DNA of 64,000 bases. Source: Evansella sp. LMS18 (GTDB lineage Bacteria > Bacillota > Bacilli > Bacillales > Salisediminibacteriaceae). The DNA lies in the NCBI RefSeq assembly GCF_024362785.1, contig NZ_CP093301.1, positions 868,001-932,000 of the forward strand, read 5' to 3'. The notes under the pieces were generated by a model, which worked only from the letters and a program-made list of their open reading frames with translations, had not been told where the DNA came from and ran no database searches. Of this stretch, positions 24,974-33,530 are shown in pieces; position 1 is the stretch's first letter; each line of letters starts with the position of its first letter. The position numbers and the translations under genes were made by a program.

Positions 24974-26008
24974 ATGAGCGAAATTAACCTGAATAAATAT
25001 TCCCGGCAGGTTCTGTTCTGGCCTCAGGGCGAAAAAAATCAGCATAATCTTCAGGAGAAAACAGTGTCGATTATTGGAGCCGGAGCCCTCGGAACTGTAC
25101 TGGCAAATCACCTCGTTCGGGCCGGAACAGGAGAAGTGCGCCTGATCGACCGGGATTTCGTTGAAGAAAGCAATCTGCAGAGACAAATGCTTTTTGATGA
25201 ACAGGATGTACGGGACAAGCTGCCAAAAGCCATCGCCGCAGCAGACAAACTAACGAGGATTAATTCTGAAGTTGCTGTTGTGCCTTTTATCGAGGACGCT
25301 AATGCCAGTAATATTGAAGAGCTGACAGCAGGGTCTCATTTAATCCTTGATGGAACGGACAATATGGAAACCCGTTTTCTGATAAATGATGTCAGTGTAA
25401 AAAATAATATTCCATGGATTTACGCTGGTGTTGTACACTCACGGGCCATGACAGCTACTGTAATTCCGGGAGTAACACCTTGCTTCAGATGTTTATTTCC
25501 TGTTTTTGAAGCTGGGCATGGGGAAACATGTGATACAGTTGGAGTTTTAAGCACTGCGGTCCATATCATTGCATCCTACCAGGCTACAGAAGCCTTGAAA
25601 CTACTGGCAGAAGAGAGCGATTATGTAAGATCTGAGATGATTCAGCTGGATGTATGGAAAAATGATTACAGTACCTTTCCCTTCCAATATTCCCTGAACC
25701 CTGACTGCCCGTGCTGCCAGAAAAAGACTTTTGAATACCTGGACAAAAAGATTTCGGACAAGCTTATTTCATCTCTTTGCGGTCGTAACGCAGTACAGAT
25801 CACACCTAACTACACAAGTTCTGCTGACCTTCCTGCTTTTGAGAAAAAATGGTCCCGCCTTGGGAAAGTCCAAAGAACACCTTATCTTCTCCGGCTGAAC
25901 TATAACGACAAGGAAATTTCACTGTTTAAAACAGGAAGAGTGCTCATTAACGGTACAGATGATGCCGATACAGCGAAGCGCTTATATTCAATTCTCATAG
26001 GCAACTGA
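24974..26008 (+). CDS. ThiF/MoeB/HesA-family adenylyltransferase
   Basis: A 344-residue protein with GAGALGTVLANHLVRAGTGE (nucleotide-binding loop), LIDRDFVEESNLQRQ, the Asp-containing DGTDNMETRFLINDV, a Cys pair TPCFRCLF and a second pair CPCCQ that together bind zinc, and GETCDTVGVLSTAVHIIASY. These mark E1-like enzymes that adenylate the C-terminal Gly of MoaD or ThiS. The C-terminal 90 residues replace the usual rhodanese of MoeBR. It is divergent from aor and near the MoaD-like gene, its likely substrate. Confidence 0.9.
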   Translation: MSEINLNKYSRQVLFWPQGEKNQHNLQEKTVSIIGAGALGTVLANHLVRAGTGEVRLIDRDFVEESNLQRQMLFDEQDVRDKLPKAIAAADKLTRINSEVAVVPFIEDANASNIEELTAGSHLILDGTDNMETRFLINDVSVKNNIPWIYAGVVHSRAMTATVIPGVTPCFRCLFPVFEAGHGETCDTVGVLSTAVHIIASYQATEALKLLAEESDYVRSEMIQLDVWKNDYSTFPFQYSLNPDCPCCQKKTFEYLDKKISDKLISSLCGRNAVQITPNYTSSADLPAFEKKWSRLGKVQRTPYLLRLNYNDKEISLFKTGRVLINGTDDADTAKRLYSILIGN

Positions 26009-26134
26009 AAGAAGAGCAATCACCTCCGTACGCCAGCAAGTGCTTGTCCTGAGTCTGGATACATTTCCATTCTATTATATGTGAATTTTCTGATAAATAA
26101 AAGGAATTCGATTAAATTTTCTCTTAAAAAGAAA

Positions 26135-26192
26135 CTTAAAAAGACTGGCTAAAGGGTTGCCCTACCTGTGGGTGCCTTCTGCCAGTCTTTTT
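26135..26192. terminator. Terminator after pgi
   Basis: AAAAAGACTGGC and GCCAGTCTTTTT pair around an internal loop of about 33 bases; it lies 12 bp from the pgi stop and also faces the ThiF-like gene. Confidence 0.8.
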
Positions 26193-26202
26193 CCTTACAT
26201 AT

Positions 26203-27561
26203 TTATTTATTTTCCAATCGTTTTTCCAAAGCTGCTTTCTCTTCTTCAAATCCTGGTTTTCCAAGAAGTGTGAACATATTTTTCTTATAGTCCTCAACAC
26301 CAGGCTGGTCAAACGGATTTACTCCAAGGAGATACCCGCTGATACCGCATGCTTTTTCAAAGAAATAAACGAGATAGCCGAAATGGTACTCATTAAGCTC
26401 AGGAATAGTAACTACAAGGTTAGGGACTCCGCCGTCGATATGCGCAAGGAGTGTTCCCTGAAAAGCCTTTTCATTTACAAACTCCATTGATTTTCCTGCC
26501 AGGTAATTCAGGCCATCAAGATCATTTTCCGCCTTTTCAATAGTTATCTCTTCCTTCACAGACTGCACGTTTAAGACAGTTTCAATCAGGTCACGACGGC
26601 CGTCCTGCACGTACTGCCCCAGTGAATGAAGGTCCGTGGAAAAGTCTGCCGCTGCCGGGAAAATTCCTTTGCCATCTTTACCTTCACTTTCCCCGTAAAG
26701 CTGTTTCCACCATTCCGAGACATAATGTAAAGCAGGCTCATAGTTAACGAGCAGTTCAACAGTTTTTCCTTTATTGTACAGGGCATTTCTCACCGCAGCA
26801 TACTGGTAGGCTTCGTTTTCTGCCAGATTCGGGTTGCTATATGCTTCCCTTGCATCTGCAGCGCCTTTCATCATTGCCTCAATGTCAAGGCCAGCTGCAG
26901 CAATAGGAAGCAGCCCCACTGCTGTTAATACAGAAAAACGTCCCCCTACATCATCAGGGATGACGAAGGATTCATACCCTTCATCGTTTGCAAGCTGTTT
27001 AAGAGCACCTTTTTCTTTATCAGTTGTTGCATAAATACGCTTTCTCGCTTCTTCAGCCCCATACTTTTTCTCCAGGTATTCACGGAAAATCCTGAAAGCG
27101 ATCGCTGGCTCCGTCGTTGTCCCGGACTTGGAGATAACATTTACAGAAACGTCCTTGCCTTCGATAACTTCAAGCAAATGACGAACATAGGTCGAGCTGA
27201 TATTATTTCCTACGAAGAAAATCTGCGGGGCTTTGCGCTGACCTTTATCCTGTATATTGTAGAAAGAATGCTGCAGCGCTTCAATTGCCGCCCTTGCCCC
27301 AAGGTATGAGCCTCCGATTCCAATCACAAGAAGGACGTCGCTGTCTGATTTAATCTTTTCAGCCGCTTTCTGAATGCGGGAAAACTCTTCCTTGTCATAG
27401 TTAACAGGTAGGTCAATCCATCCCAAATAATCATTTCCGGCACCTGTTCCGTTGTGCAGCGCATCATGAGCTGCCCTCACTGCATCTGACATATAATCCA
27501 CTTCATGCTGTGATAAAAACGATGATGCATTGGAATAATCAAAGTTCAGTAAGTTTGCCAT
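26203..27561 (-). CDS. pgi: Glucose-6-phosphate isomerase
   Basis: A 452-residue enzyme, normal length for the Bacillus type, that interconverts glucose 6-phosphate and fructose 6-phosphate. It has [38 protein letters not shown], the catalytic Glu region in [15 protein letters not shown] and the C-terminal [14 protein letters not shown]. The gene keeps its place between yugN and the iron alcohol dehydrogenase as in B. subtilis, apart from insertions. It starts at an ATG with GGAG upstream. Confidence 0.97.
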   Translation of the reverse strand: MANLLNFDYSNASSFLSQHEVDYMSDAVRAAHDALHNGTGAGNDYLGWIDLPVNYDKEEFSRIQKAAEKIKSDSDVLLVIGIGGSYLGARAAIEALQHSFYNIQDKGQRKAPQIFFVGNNISSTYVRHLLEVIEGKDVSVNVISKSGTTTEPAIAFRIFREYLEKKYGAEEARKRIYATTDKEKGALKQLANDEGYESFVIPDDVGGRFSVLTAVGLLPIAAAGLDIEAMMKGAADAREAYSNPNLAENEAYQYAAVRNALYNKGKTVELLVNYEPALHYVSEWWKQLYGESEGKDGKGIFPAAADFSTDLHSLGQYVQDGRRDLIETVLNVQSVKEEITIEKAENDLDGLNYLAGKSMEFVNEKAFQGTLLAHIDGGVPNLVVTIPELNEYHFGYLVYFFEKACGISGYLLGVNPFDQPGVEDYKKNMFTLLGKPGFEEEKAALEKRLENK

Positions 27562-27708
27562 TCATTAATCTCCTCCATTTGTACGGACTTATTGTTCCTC
27601 ATTCTACTTTATATAATCAAAAAACAATAATCAACCAATGCGATGACGTGTAAACGGATACAATTGAAAATTGCTGTTTTGGGGGTTTGTATCGGTTGGT
27701 GCGAGTCT

Positions 27709-28216
27709 GGACAAATCTTTATGTTTTTGCTGAGATTTGTCCGGCAATCCACTTTTGTTGGACAAATTCGATCGCCATCAGCCAGATTTGTCCTGCAAAT
27801 CTCCGTTGCCGGACAAATCTCCTCTCCTGAACGTGAATTTGTCCAGCAAATTCTTATCAAACAAGAGATTTTACATATTATGGTTATTATTCTGGACAAA
27901 TCTTTTGGTTCTAACTGAAATTTGTCCGGCTAACCACTTTTGCTGGACAAATTCGATCGCCATCAACCAGATTTGTCCTGCAAATCTTCGTTGCTGGACA
28001 AATTTCCTCTCCTGAACGTGAATTTGTCCAGCAAATTCTTATCAAACAAGAGATTTTACATATTATGGTTATTTTTCCGGACAAATCTTTTGGTTCTAAC
28101 TGAAATTTGTCCGGCAATCCACTTTTGCTGGACAAATTTGATCGCCATCAGCCAGATTTGTCCTGCAAATCTCCGTTGCCGGACAAATCTCCTCTCCTGA
28201 ACGTGAATTTGTCCAG
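27709..28216. repeat. GGACAAAT palindromic array (three 185-bp units, nine hairpins)
   Basis: Direct repeats of 185 bp begin at 27709, 27894 and 28079 (the last partial). Each unit holds three 34-bp inverted repeats with arms GGACAAAT and ATTTGTCC, starting 51 bp apart (for example 27709, 27760, 27811), followed by a 32-bp extra linker with TTCTTATCAAACAAGAGATT. Loops differ between the three positions but are conserved between units. No coding potential. It lies between pgi and the iron alcohol dehydrogenase gene. Confidence 0.93.
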
Positions 28217-28264
28217 AATTGGCCGCATTAACTAACTAGCATACACCCCTGAAATTAGCTACCC

Positions 28265-28296
28265 AAAAAAGGCCTCCCTCCAGGGGAAGCCTTCCT
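28265..28296 (-). terminator. Terminator of the iron alcohol dehydrogenase gene
   Basis: AAGGCCTCCC...GGGGAAGCCTT, an imperfect stem, followed on the minus strand by TTTTTT. Confidence 0.6.
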
Positions 28297-28326
28297 CAAT
28301 ACCACAAGCCACAACAGGCTATTTCA

Positions 28327-29496
28327 TTAAAGACTTGCTTTTAAAATCGCAAGTACATCTTCTTTTTCCAGTTTATTGAAGTTCCCGAACGGGCCATTAG
28401 CCATTGCCTTATCAGCCATCAGGTCCAGCTGGCTGTCATCAATATCATAATCAGCCAGGCGGCTTGGTGCCCCGAGGCTGGACCAGAACTCTTCCAGCTT
28501 TTTGATTCCTTCTTCCGCCACTTCCTGATCGGATTTGCCATTCGGGTCTACACCCCAGACCCTTACAGCTAAGTTAACGAGTTTTCTTTCCCCGGCATCT
28601 TTATGGTGCCTCATCCACTGTGGGAAAAGAATCGCAAGCCCGCCTGCATGGGGGATATCATACACCGCGGACACCGCATGCTCAATATTATGAGAAGCCC
28701 AGTCACCGCGCACTCCCATTTGAAGCATGCCATTCAAAGCAATCGTACCGGAATACAGAATCGTTTCCCGCAGCTTGACGTCGTCCAGATTTTCAATAAG
28801 TTCAGGACCTGCTTCTATGACAGTTTTCAGAACTGCTTCACACATATGCTCCTGGAGCGGTGTGTTCGTCTGCTGATGGAAATACTGTTCAAATACGTGA
28901 GACATCATATCGACGATACCGTAAACCGTGTGATTTTTCGGCACGCTTAATGTATTACGGGGATCCAGTATTGAAAACTTAGGAAACGTATATGGCGGCA
29001 TACCCCAGCCGTATTTTTCATGCGTTTCCCAGTTTGTGATAACCGAACCTGCATTCATTTCCGAGCCAGTAGCAGCTAATGTAAGAATCGTGCCAAACGG
29101 CAGTGCATCTTCCGGAAAAGCTTTCTTGGTTACAAAATCCCAGACGTCACCATCATATTTAGCACCAGCAGCGATAGCTTTAGTACAGTCGATGACACTT
29201 CCGCCACCAACTGCGAGGATCACTTCCACCTCGTCCTTCTTACAAATCTCCACCCCTTTATGTACCGTACTCAGGCGGGGATTTGGCTCTACTCCGGAAA
29301 GCTCGCTGACTGAAAAACCGCCGTCCTCTAAAAGCTGGACAACTTCGTCATAAAGACCATTTTTCTTTATACTGCCTCCTCCATAAACGAGAAGCACCTT
29401 TTTTCCATATTCCTTCAATTGGTCAACCAACTGTTCCTGTACCTGGCCTTCGCCGAATATTAAGCGCACAGGATTGTGAAAAATAAAATTATCCAT
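28327..29496 (-). CDS. Iron-containing alcohol dehydrogenase (YugJ/YugK, BdhA-like)
   Basis: A 389-residue NAD(P)H-dependent dehydrogenase of the group III family. It has the GGGSIKKNG and [16 protein letters not shown] cofactor motifs, [14 protein letters not shown], and the metal-binding residues in [37 protein letters not shown]. The closest functional class is butanol/NADPH-dependent alcohol dehydrogenase. The position between pgi and yuzA-yugI matches yugJ or yugK of B. subtilis. A good AGGAGG site precedes the ATG at 29496. Confidence 0.92.
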   Translation of the reverse strand: MDNFIFHNPVRLIFGEGQVQEQLVDQLKEYGKKVLLVYGGGSIKKNGLYDEVVQLLEDGGFSVSELSGVEPNPRLSTVHKGVEICKKDEVEVILAVGGGSVIDCTKAIAAGAKYDGDVWDFVTKKAFPEDALPFGTILTLAATGSEMNAGSVITNWETHEKYGWGMPPYTFPKFSILDPRNTLSVPKNHTVYGIVDMMSHVFEQYFHQQTNTPLQEHMCEAVLKTVIEAGPELIENLDDVKLRETILYSGTIALNGMLQMGVRGDWASHNIEHAVSAVYDIPHAGGLAILFPQWMRHHKDAGERKLVNLAVRVWGVDPNGKSDQEVAEEGIKKLEEFWSSLGAPSRLADYDIDDSQLDLMADKAMANGPFGNFNKLEKEDVLAILKASL

Positions 29497-29718
29497 ATGA
29501 ATATCCTCCTTTTTAACAAAGGTTTTCTTTACTTCTTCAGATATGTATTATCTCTTATTTTTCCCTGAAAAAGCAAAAGAAAGGAAATTCTTCAACGGAA
29601 ATTTAATTTTTTTGAGATTATTGTGCATAAAGTATAACTCCTTACCTCATTCTAAACACAGGAGCAACTTAAGCTCTGTGAGCATTGATTTTACCCCTTA
29701 TAAGGAGGTGAGGAGCGA

Positions 29719-29946
29719 ATGAGCGGAATTCAACGTACAGCACTTGTACTGGCAATTATAGGGGCAGTTAACTGGGGTCTGATCGGTTTCTTCCGTTTTG
29801 ACCTTGTTGCAGCTATTTTTGGCGGACAGGCTGCCGGATTTTCCCGTTTCATCTATGCCCTCGTAGGATTGGCTGGGTTATACTGTATTTCTATCTTGTT
29901 TAAGCCAGATGCAGAATTGGAACGGACCCCTGAACCGCAGCGGTAA
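29719..29946 (+). CDS. yuzA: DUF378 small membrane protein (YuzA-like)
   Basis: A 75-residue protein with two membrane helices (about 6-28 and 40-60). GAVNWGLIGFFRFDLVAAIFGG and FIYALVGLAGLYCISI are typical of DUF378. AAGGAGG lies twelve bases before the ATG. It sits between the alcohol dehydrogenase and yugI, as yuzA does in B. subtilis. Function unknown. Confidence 0.88.
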   Translation: MSGIQRTALVLAIIGAVNWGLIGFFRFDLVAAIFGGQAAGFSRFIYALVGLAGLYCISILFKPDAELERTPEPQR

Positions 29947-30012
29947 ACAACCGCCTGAAACGCCGTGTCTTTAACGAGCGTTTTTGAGGCACAATCGCGT
30001 GAAGGCCAGATT

Positions 30013-30052
30013 AAAAAAAGAGGCAGCTCTTTATTGAGCTGCCTCTTTTCGT
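30013..30052. terminator. Bidirectional terminator between yuzA and yugI
   Basis: AAAAAAGAGGCAGCTC and GAGCTGCCTCTTTT form a strong stem with a seven-base loop. Confidence 0.9.
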
Positions 30053-30077
30053 ATGAGTTAAGTGATTGGTTTAAAGC

Positions 30078-30509
30078 TTATTTTTTAATGCGCTTGTTCA
30101 GGTATGCCTGGATTTCGTTTGATTCCTTCAGCCATGTTTTCAGTTTTTCTTCAAGAGTATTGAAGCCCTGATTCTGGTTTGACTGCTGGTTCTGGCGGTT
30201 GCCACCGCGAGATCCGCCGCCACCGCCACCCTGAGGACGGCTTGGACGCTCCTGGCGCTCTGGTTTTGGTTCAGTTTCACGGATTGACAGTGAAATTTTT
30301 CCGGATTCTTCATCAACGGATAAAATTTTCACCTTTACTTCATCTCCAACTGAAAGGTGGTCATTAATATCTTTCACAAAACCGTGTGCGATGTGCGAAA
30401 TATGCACAAGACCCTGCTTTTGATCATCTAATGCAACGAATGCACCAAACGGCTTAATACCAGTCACTTTACCTTCAACGATACTACCAACTTCGTATTG
30501 ACTTGACAT
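30078..30509 (-). CDS. yugI: S1-domain RNA-binding protein (YugI / general stress protein 13)
   Basis: A 143-residue protein. The N-terminal S1 domain (about 5-75) has VGSIVEGKVTGIKPFGAFVAL, GLVHISHIAHGFVKDI and DEVKVKILSVDEESGKISLSIR. The middle is a low-complexity Gly/Arg/Gln/Asn-rich linker (about 88-118) and the end a basic helix with WLKESNEIQAYLNKRIKK. In B. subtilis YugI/GSP13 associates with ribosomes. The glycine-rich linker resembles RGG-type RNA-binding tails and is longer than I expect for the family. Confidence 0.93.
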   Translation of the reverse strand: MSSQYEVGSIVEGKVTGIKPFGAFVALDDQKQGLVHISHIAHGFVKDINDHLSVGDEVKVKILSVDEESGKISLSIRETEPKPERQERPSRPQGGGGGGSRGGNRQNQQSNQNQGFNTLEEKLKTWLKESNEIQAYLNKRIKK

Positions 30510-30757
30510 GAAAACAACTCCTAATTATTTATTAACTGGTTAATTATATCACACCATGGCGAATCTGACAAAAATCATTTCTGTTTACTCCCCCTATACC
30601 ATCTTGTGAACTGGTTTAAACTTACTATTTATTCTTTTAACAGTACTGTAATATCACAGAGAACAAGGAGTTTTGATACCTGGACCCGCCATTCCGCCTT
30701 CCACTATTTCCCTCTTTGTTTTTTTATTTTTAACAATCACTACTAACAATTTTTTTC

Positions 30758-30857
30758 TTTGTGTATAATATTTAGACTTTCTGTCCAAACTTTAAATGTA
30801 TACAACCTAGTATTCCCCCTTTCAGCAAAGTGCCCATGACGGCACTTTGTTTTTTTA
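30758..30857 (+). ncRNA. Possible small RNA with own promoter and terminator
   Basis: A TATAAT box at 30764-30769 is followed 60 bp later by a terminator (AAAGTGCC, GGCACTTTG and seven T residues, 30827-30856) with no reading frame between. The -35 is weak. It may instead be a relic terminator. Confidence 0.3.
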
Positions 30858-30985
30858 TTTTCCATACTGGTTTTAAGGCTGGATAGAAAGGGAAAAATAA
30901 AAAATCATATAATCCTTTCGGAATCGAAAAACAACGGCCATTTATATTTGCCGGAAAAGACGAGGTTAAAAAGGGGAGAAATTAT

Positions 30986-31588
30986 ATGGCTGAAGAAAAT
31001 CAGAAGCCGCACGTTAATGAAATTGATAACGTCGCGCTCCTGTTAGTGGATGTAATAAATGATTTTAAATTTGACGATGGAGAAGATTTATTTAAATATG
31101 CCCTGCCAATGGCAAAAAACCTTGCTTCATTGAAAGCAAAGGCTAAATCGCTGGATATCCCTGTCCTTTATGTAAATGACAATTACGGGCAGTGGCAGTC
31201 AGACTTTCCAGGTATCGTAGACCACTGCCGTCAGAGCAGCAAACTTGGGAAACCTGTGATAGACCTTCTGTCTCCTGACAATGATGATTATTTCGTCCTG
31301 AAACCGCAATATTCCGGTTTCTTCTTATCTCCATTAAGGCTTTTACTCGATTATTTAAATGTAAAGTCACTAATTATTACCGGGCTTGCTGGGAATATGT
31401 GTGTACAGTTCACTGCCAATGATGCTTTTATGAGGGGCTATAAATTATATGTTCCTTCTGATTGTGTTGCCTCAAGGAATGAAGAAGAAAACAAATCCGC
31501 CCTCGATTTAATGGAGAAAGTATTAAGAGCGGATACGACACCTTCCGGAGAACTGGACTTAAAACAGATTAAATATAACGACAAATAA
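30986..31588 (+). CDS. Isochorismatase-like cysteine hydrolase
   Basis: A 200-residue protein with the catalytic triad of the family: Asp in VALLLVDVINDF, Lys in VLKPQYSGF and Cys in ITGLAGNMCVQFTANDA. The usual cis-peptide neighbour (GLAGNMCV) is clear. Members hydrolyse amide or ether bonds, such as nicotinamide, N-carbamoyl compounds or isochorismate; the substrate cannot be named here. The ATG at 30986 has AAGGGGAG upstream. Single-gene unit, with structured repeats directly downstream. Confidence 0.85.
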   Translation: MAEENQKPHVNEIDNVALLLVDVINDFKFDDGEDLFKYALPMAKNLASLKAKAKSLDIPVLYVNDNYGQWQSDFPGIVDHCRQSSKLGKPVIDLLSPDNDDYFVLKPQYSGFFLSPLRLLLDYLNVKSLIITGLAGNMCVQFTANDAFMRGYKLYVPSDCVASRNEEENKSALDLMEKVLRADTTPSGELDLKQIKYNDK

Positions 31589-31623
31589 AGCAGAAAAACC
31601 GCCGGTTGGCGAGCCAAAAAACC

Positions 31624-31701
31624 GACAGTCAGCAGGCAATTCGCCATAATCAGCGAAAACTCAATTTTTTGTTTCACGCTATTTACTTGCCTGCTGCTGT
31701 C
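31624..31701. repeat. 78-bp inverted-repeat element
   Basis: GACAGTCAGCAGGCAA and TTGCCTGCTGCTGTC pair over about 15 bases around a 46-bp loop. It could be a terminator of the hydrolase gene or a small mobile element; an extra hairpin (GCGAAAA/TTTCACGC-like) may form inside. Confidence 0.5.
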
Positions 31702-31769
31702 ATATATAATTAAAAACATAACGATAGTGTTTAAGGTTGTAACTTTGCCATATCTTCCACACTTTCATT

Positions 31770-31808
31770 GATGACCTCGGGGACCGTTCTCTGAGGTCAT
31801 TTTTTGTC
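31770..31808 (+). terminator. Terminator-like hairpin
   Basis: TGACCTC and GAGGTCA around a 13-base loop, followed by six T residues on the plus strand; 180 bp after the hydrolase stop. Confidence 0.6.
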
Positions 31809-31933
31809 CCGATGTAACCGTCCGTAAAACTCGAAGCGAAGATATTAAGGCGTGGGATGACGGACGCTAACATCCCGATTAGTTCAGCTAACAATCAGCT
31901 GGAGGATGAACAACCCTTCCACTGATGGAAGGT
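31807..31933 (+). repeat. CCGATGTAACCGTCCG intergenic repeat, copy 1
   Basis: Starts TCCCGATGTAACCGTCCG and ends near GGAAGGTTCAC. It shares its ends and middle (GTTAGCTGA in the other orientation) with 62576-62693 and its start with 52806-52850. It holds palindromes such as CCTTCCA/TGGAAGG and GGGATGACGGACG/CGTCCG. Non-coding; lies just after fixX, where it may end that transcript. Confidence 0.75.
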
Positions 31934-31953
31934 TCACTTTATCCCCCGGCTGC

Positions 31954-32235
31954 CTATGCGAGACGGAAGACGATCCCATGGCCGCCTTTCGGATACTCCC
32001 ATTTTATGTTATCAAAGCCGCAGCCAATACGGCAGCTCCCGCATTCATGGCACCCCTCGTAGCCTACAAACATACGGTCTCCTTCCCATTTGTACACTTC
32101 AGCTGGACAAAAAATAGTGCAGTCCTTATCAGGGCATTGTGTCATACATACATTATGGTCTTTTATCTCCAGGTGAGACTTTGTGTCACAGCGAAAACGG
32201 ACGAGATACTGCTTTTCTTCCACAGTTTTAGCCAT
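31954..32235 (-). CDS. fixX: FixX ferredoxin-like protein
   Basis: The ATG at 32235 overlaps the fixC stop codon by one base (TAATG) and is preceded by GGAGGGTGGTG, giving 93 residues. MTQCPDKDCTIFCPAEVY and YEGCHECGSCRIGCGF hold the Cys clusters of a FixX-type ferredoxin. It passes electrons between FixC and ferredoxin or the quinone branch. Last gene of fixABCX. The YKWEGDRMFVGYEGCHEC segment is standard for the family. Confidence 0.93.
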   Translation of the reverse strand: MAKTVEEKQYLVRFRCDTKSHLEIKDHNVCMTQCPDKDCTIFCPAEVYKWEGDRMFVGYEGCHECGSCRIGCGFDNIKWEYPKGGHGIVFRLA

Positions 32236-33530
32236 TATTTCACCACCCTCCATGCCCTGTAGAGATCTTTCGCCACTCCCAGCCTGCCGTTCTTTCCGGT
32301 AAACGATTTTATGATTTTTGACTGCTTTTCCCGTTTCGGTGTGCCGTCAACGGTGAAGAAAGTGCCCATTGCACGATTCATAAGTGGAATATACTGCTCG
32401 AAATATTGCGGGTGCTCCTCAAAAACATGGGTAGCGTCTTTATATTTCTTCAGGTCTTTACCGATGAAGCTGTCATAGATTGCCGTCCTGTAATAATCCA
32501 GTGTTCTCTCCGAGTAATCCTCTGTTTCCTTCGCCCTCATAATCGTTTCTGCTGCAAGTCTGCCTGATGTCATTGCCATATTCGAACCTTCCCGGTGAAT
32601 TGCGTTAACAAGCTGTGCTGCATCCCCGGTAACAATCACCCCGTCGCCAACAAGTTTCGGAACCGAATTATACCCTCCTTCCGGTATTAAATGCGCGAGG
32701 TATTCCTCCGTTTCAGCTCCTTCGATATATGGTTTGATCATCGGATGCTCTTTTACATACTCAAGCAGTTCATAAGGCTTCATTTTCTTTTTGATCATCC
32801 CGGATAAGGTTGTTCCTACCCCTATGTTGAGGCTGTCCTTATTTGTGTAAAGAAAAGCGGTGCCTAGCGCTCCTTTCGTTGAATCGCCGAAAATTTCCAC
32901 TGACACGCCCTGATCGTCATTTACATTGAATCGTTCATTAATGACCTTTTTCGGCAGCTTCATTACTTCCATAACAGTGAGGGCTACCTCTTCAGGCTTC
33001 CATTCTTTATGAAAACCAAGGCTTTTTGCCAGCAGGGAATTCACCCCGTCTGCAAGAACTACCACATCAGCGTACACATCACCATCCGGGCGGTCTGTTC
33101 TCACTCCCACAACCTTGCCGTCATCGACAATACATTCAAGGACCACTGTTTCATTTATGAGTACGGCTCCTTGTTCCACAGCTTTACTTGCAAACCATTT
33201 ATCAAATTTCGCCCGGAGTACTGTAAAGTTGTTAAACGGTTCTTTGCCCCATTCCAGTGCTTTGTAGCTTGTTGTAACCATCGATTCTTTATCTAAAAAC
33301 CAAAACCGTTGCTCCACAACAGGTCTTTCGAGAGGAGCCTCTTTCCAGAACTCAGGTATGATCTCCTCCATTTGCTTACGATATAATATTCCGCCCATGA
33401 CGTTTTTGGCACCAGGAAACTCTCCTCTTTCAATCAACAGTACTTTCAGGCCATTTTTGGCACATGTATATGCACAGCTTGTTCCGGCGGGACCTGCTCC
33501 AACGACAATTACATCAAATTTTTCAGGCAT
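32235..33530 (-). CDS. fixC: FixC, ETF:quinone oxidoreductase-type flavoprotein
   Basis: The ATG at 33530 overlaps the fixB stop by eight bases, giving 431 residues. FDVIVVGAGPAGTSCAYTCAKNGLKVLLIERGE is the FAD-binding start; GDAAQLVNAIHREGSNMAMTSGRLAAE binds the flavin near the C-terminal half. FixC takes electrons from the FixAB ETF and passes them to quinone and, with FixX, to ferredoxin in electron-bifurcating FixABCX complexes. Membrane-associated. Confidence 0.94.
   Translation of the reverse strand: MPEKFDVIVVGAGPAGTSCAYTCAKNGLKVLLIERGEFPGAKNVMGGILYRKQMEEIIPEFWKEAPLERPVVEQRFWFLDKESMVTTSYKALEWGKEPFNNFTVLRAKFDKWFASKAVEQGAVLINETVVLECIVDDGKVVGVRTDRPDGDVYADVVVLADGVNSLLAKSLGFHKEWKPEEVALTVMEVMKLPKKVINERFNVNDDQGVSVEIFGDSTKGALGTAFLYTNKDSLNIGVGTTLSGMIKKKMKPYELLEYVKEHPMIKPYIEGAETEEYLAHLIPEGGYNSVPKLVGDGVIVTGDAAQLVNAIHREGSNMAMTSGRLAAETIMRAKETEDYSERTLDYYRTAIYDSFIGKDLKKYKDATHVFEEHPQYFEQYIPLMNRAMGTFFTVDGTPKREKQSKIIKSFTGKNGRLGVAKDLYRAWRVVK

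Noticed and set aside
31906-32262. Plus-strand 118-codon frame
   Set aside because: It is antisense to fixX, whose ferredoxin Cys motifs and operon coupling are clear.
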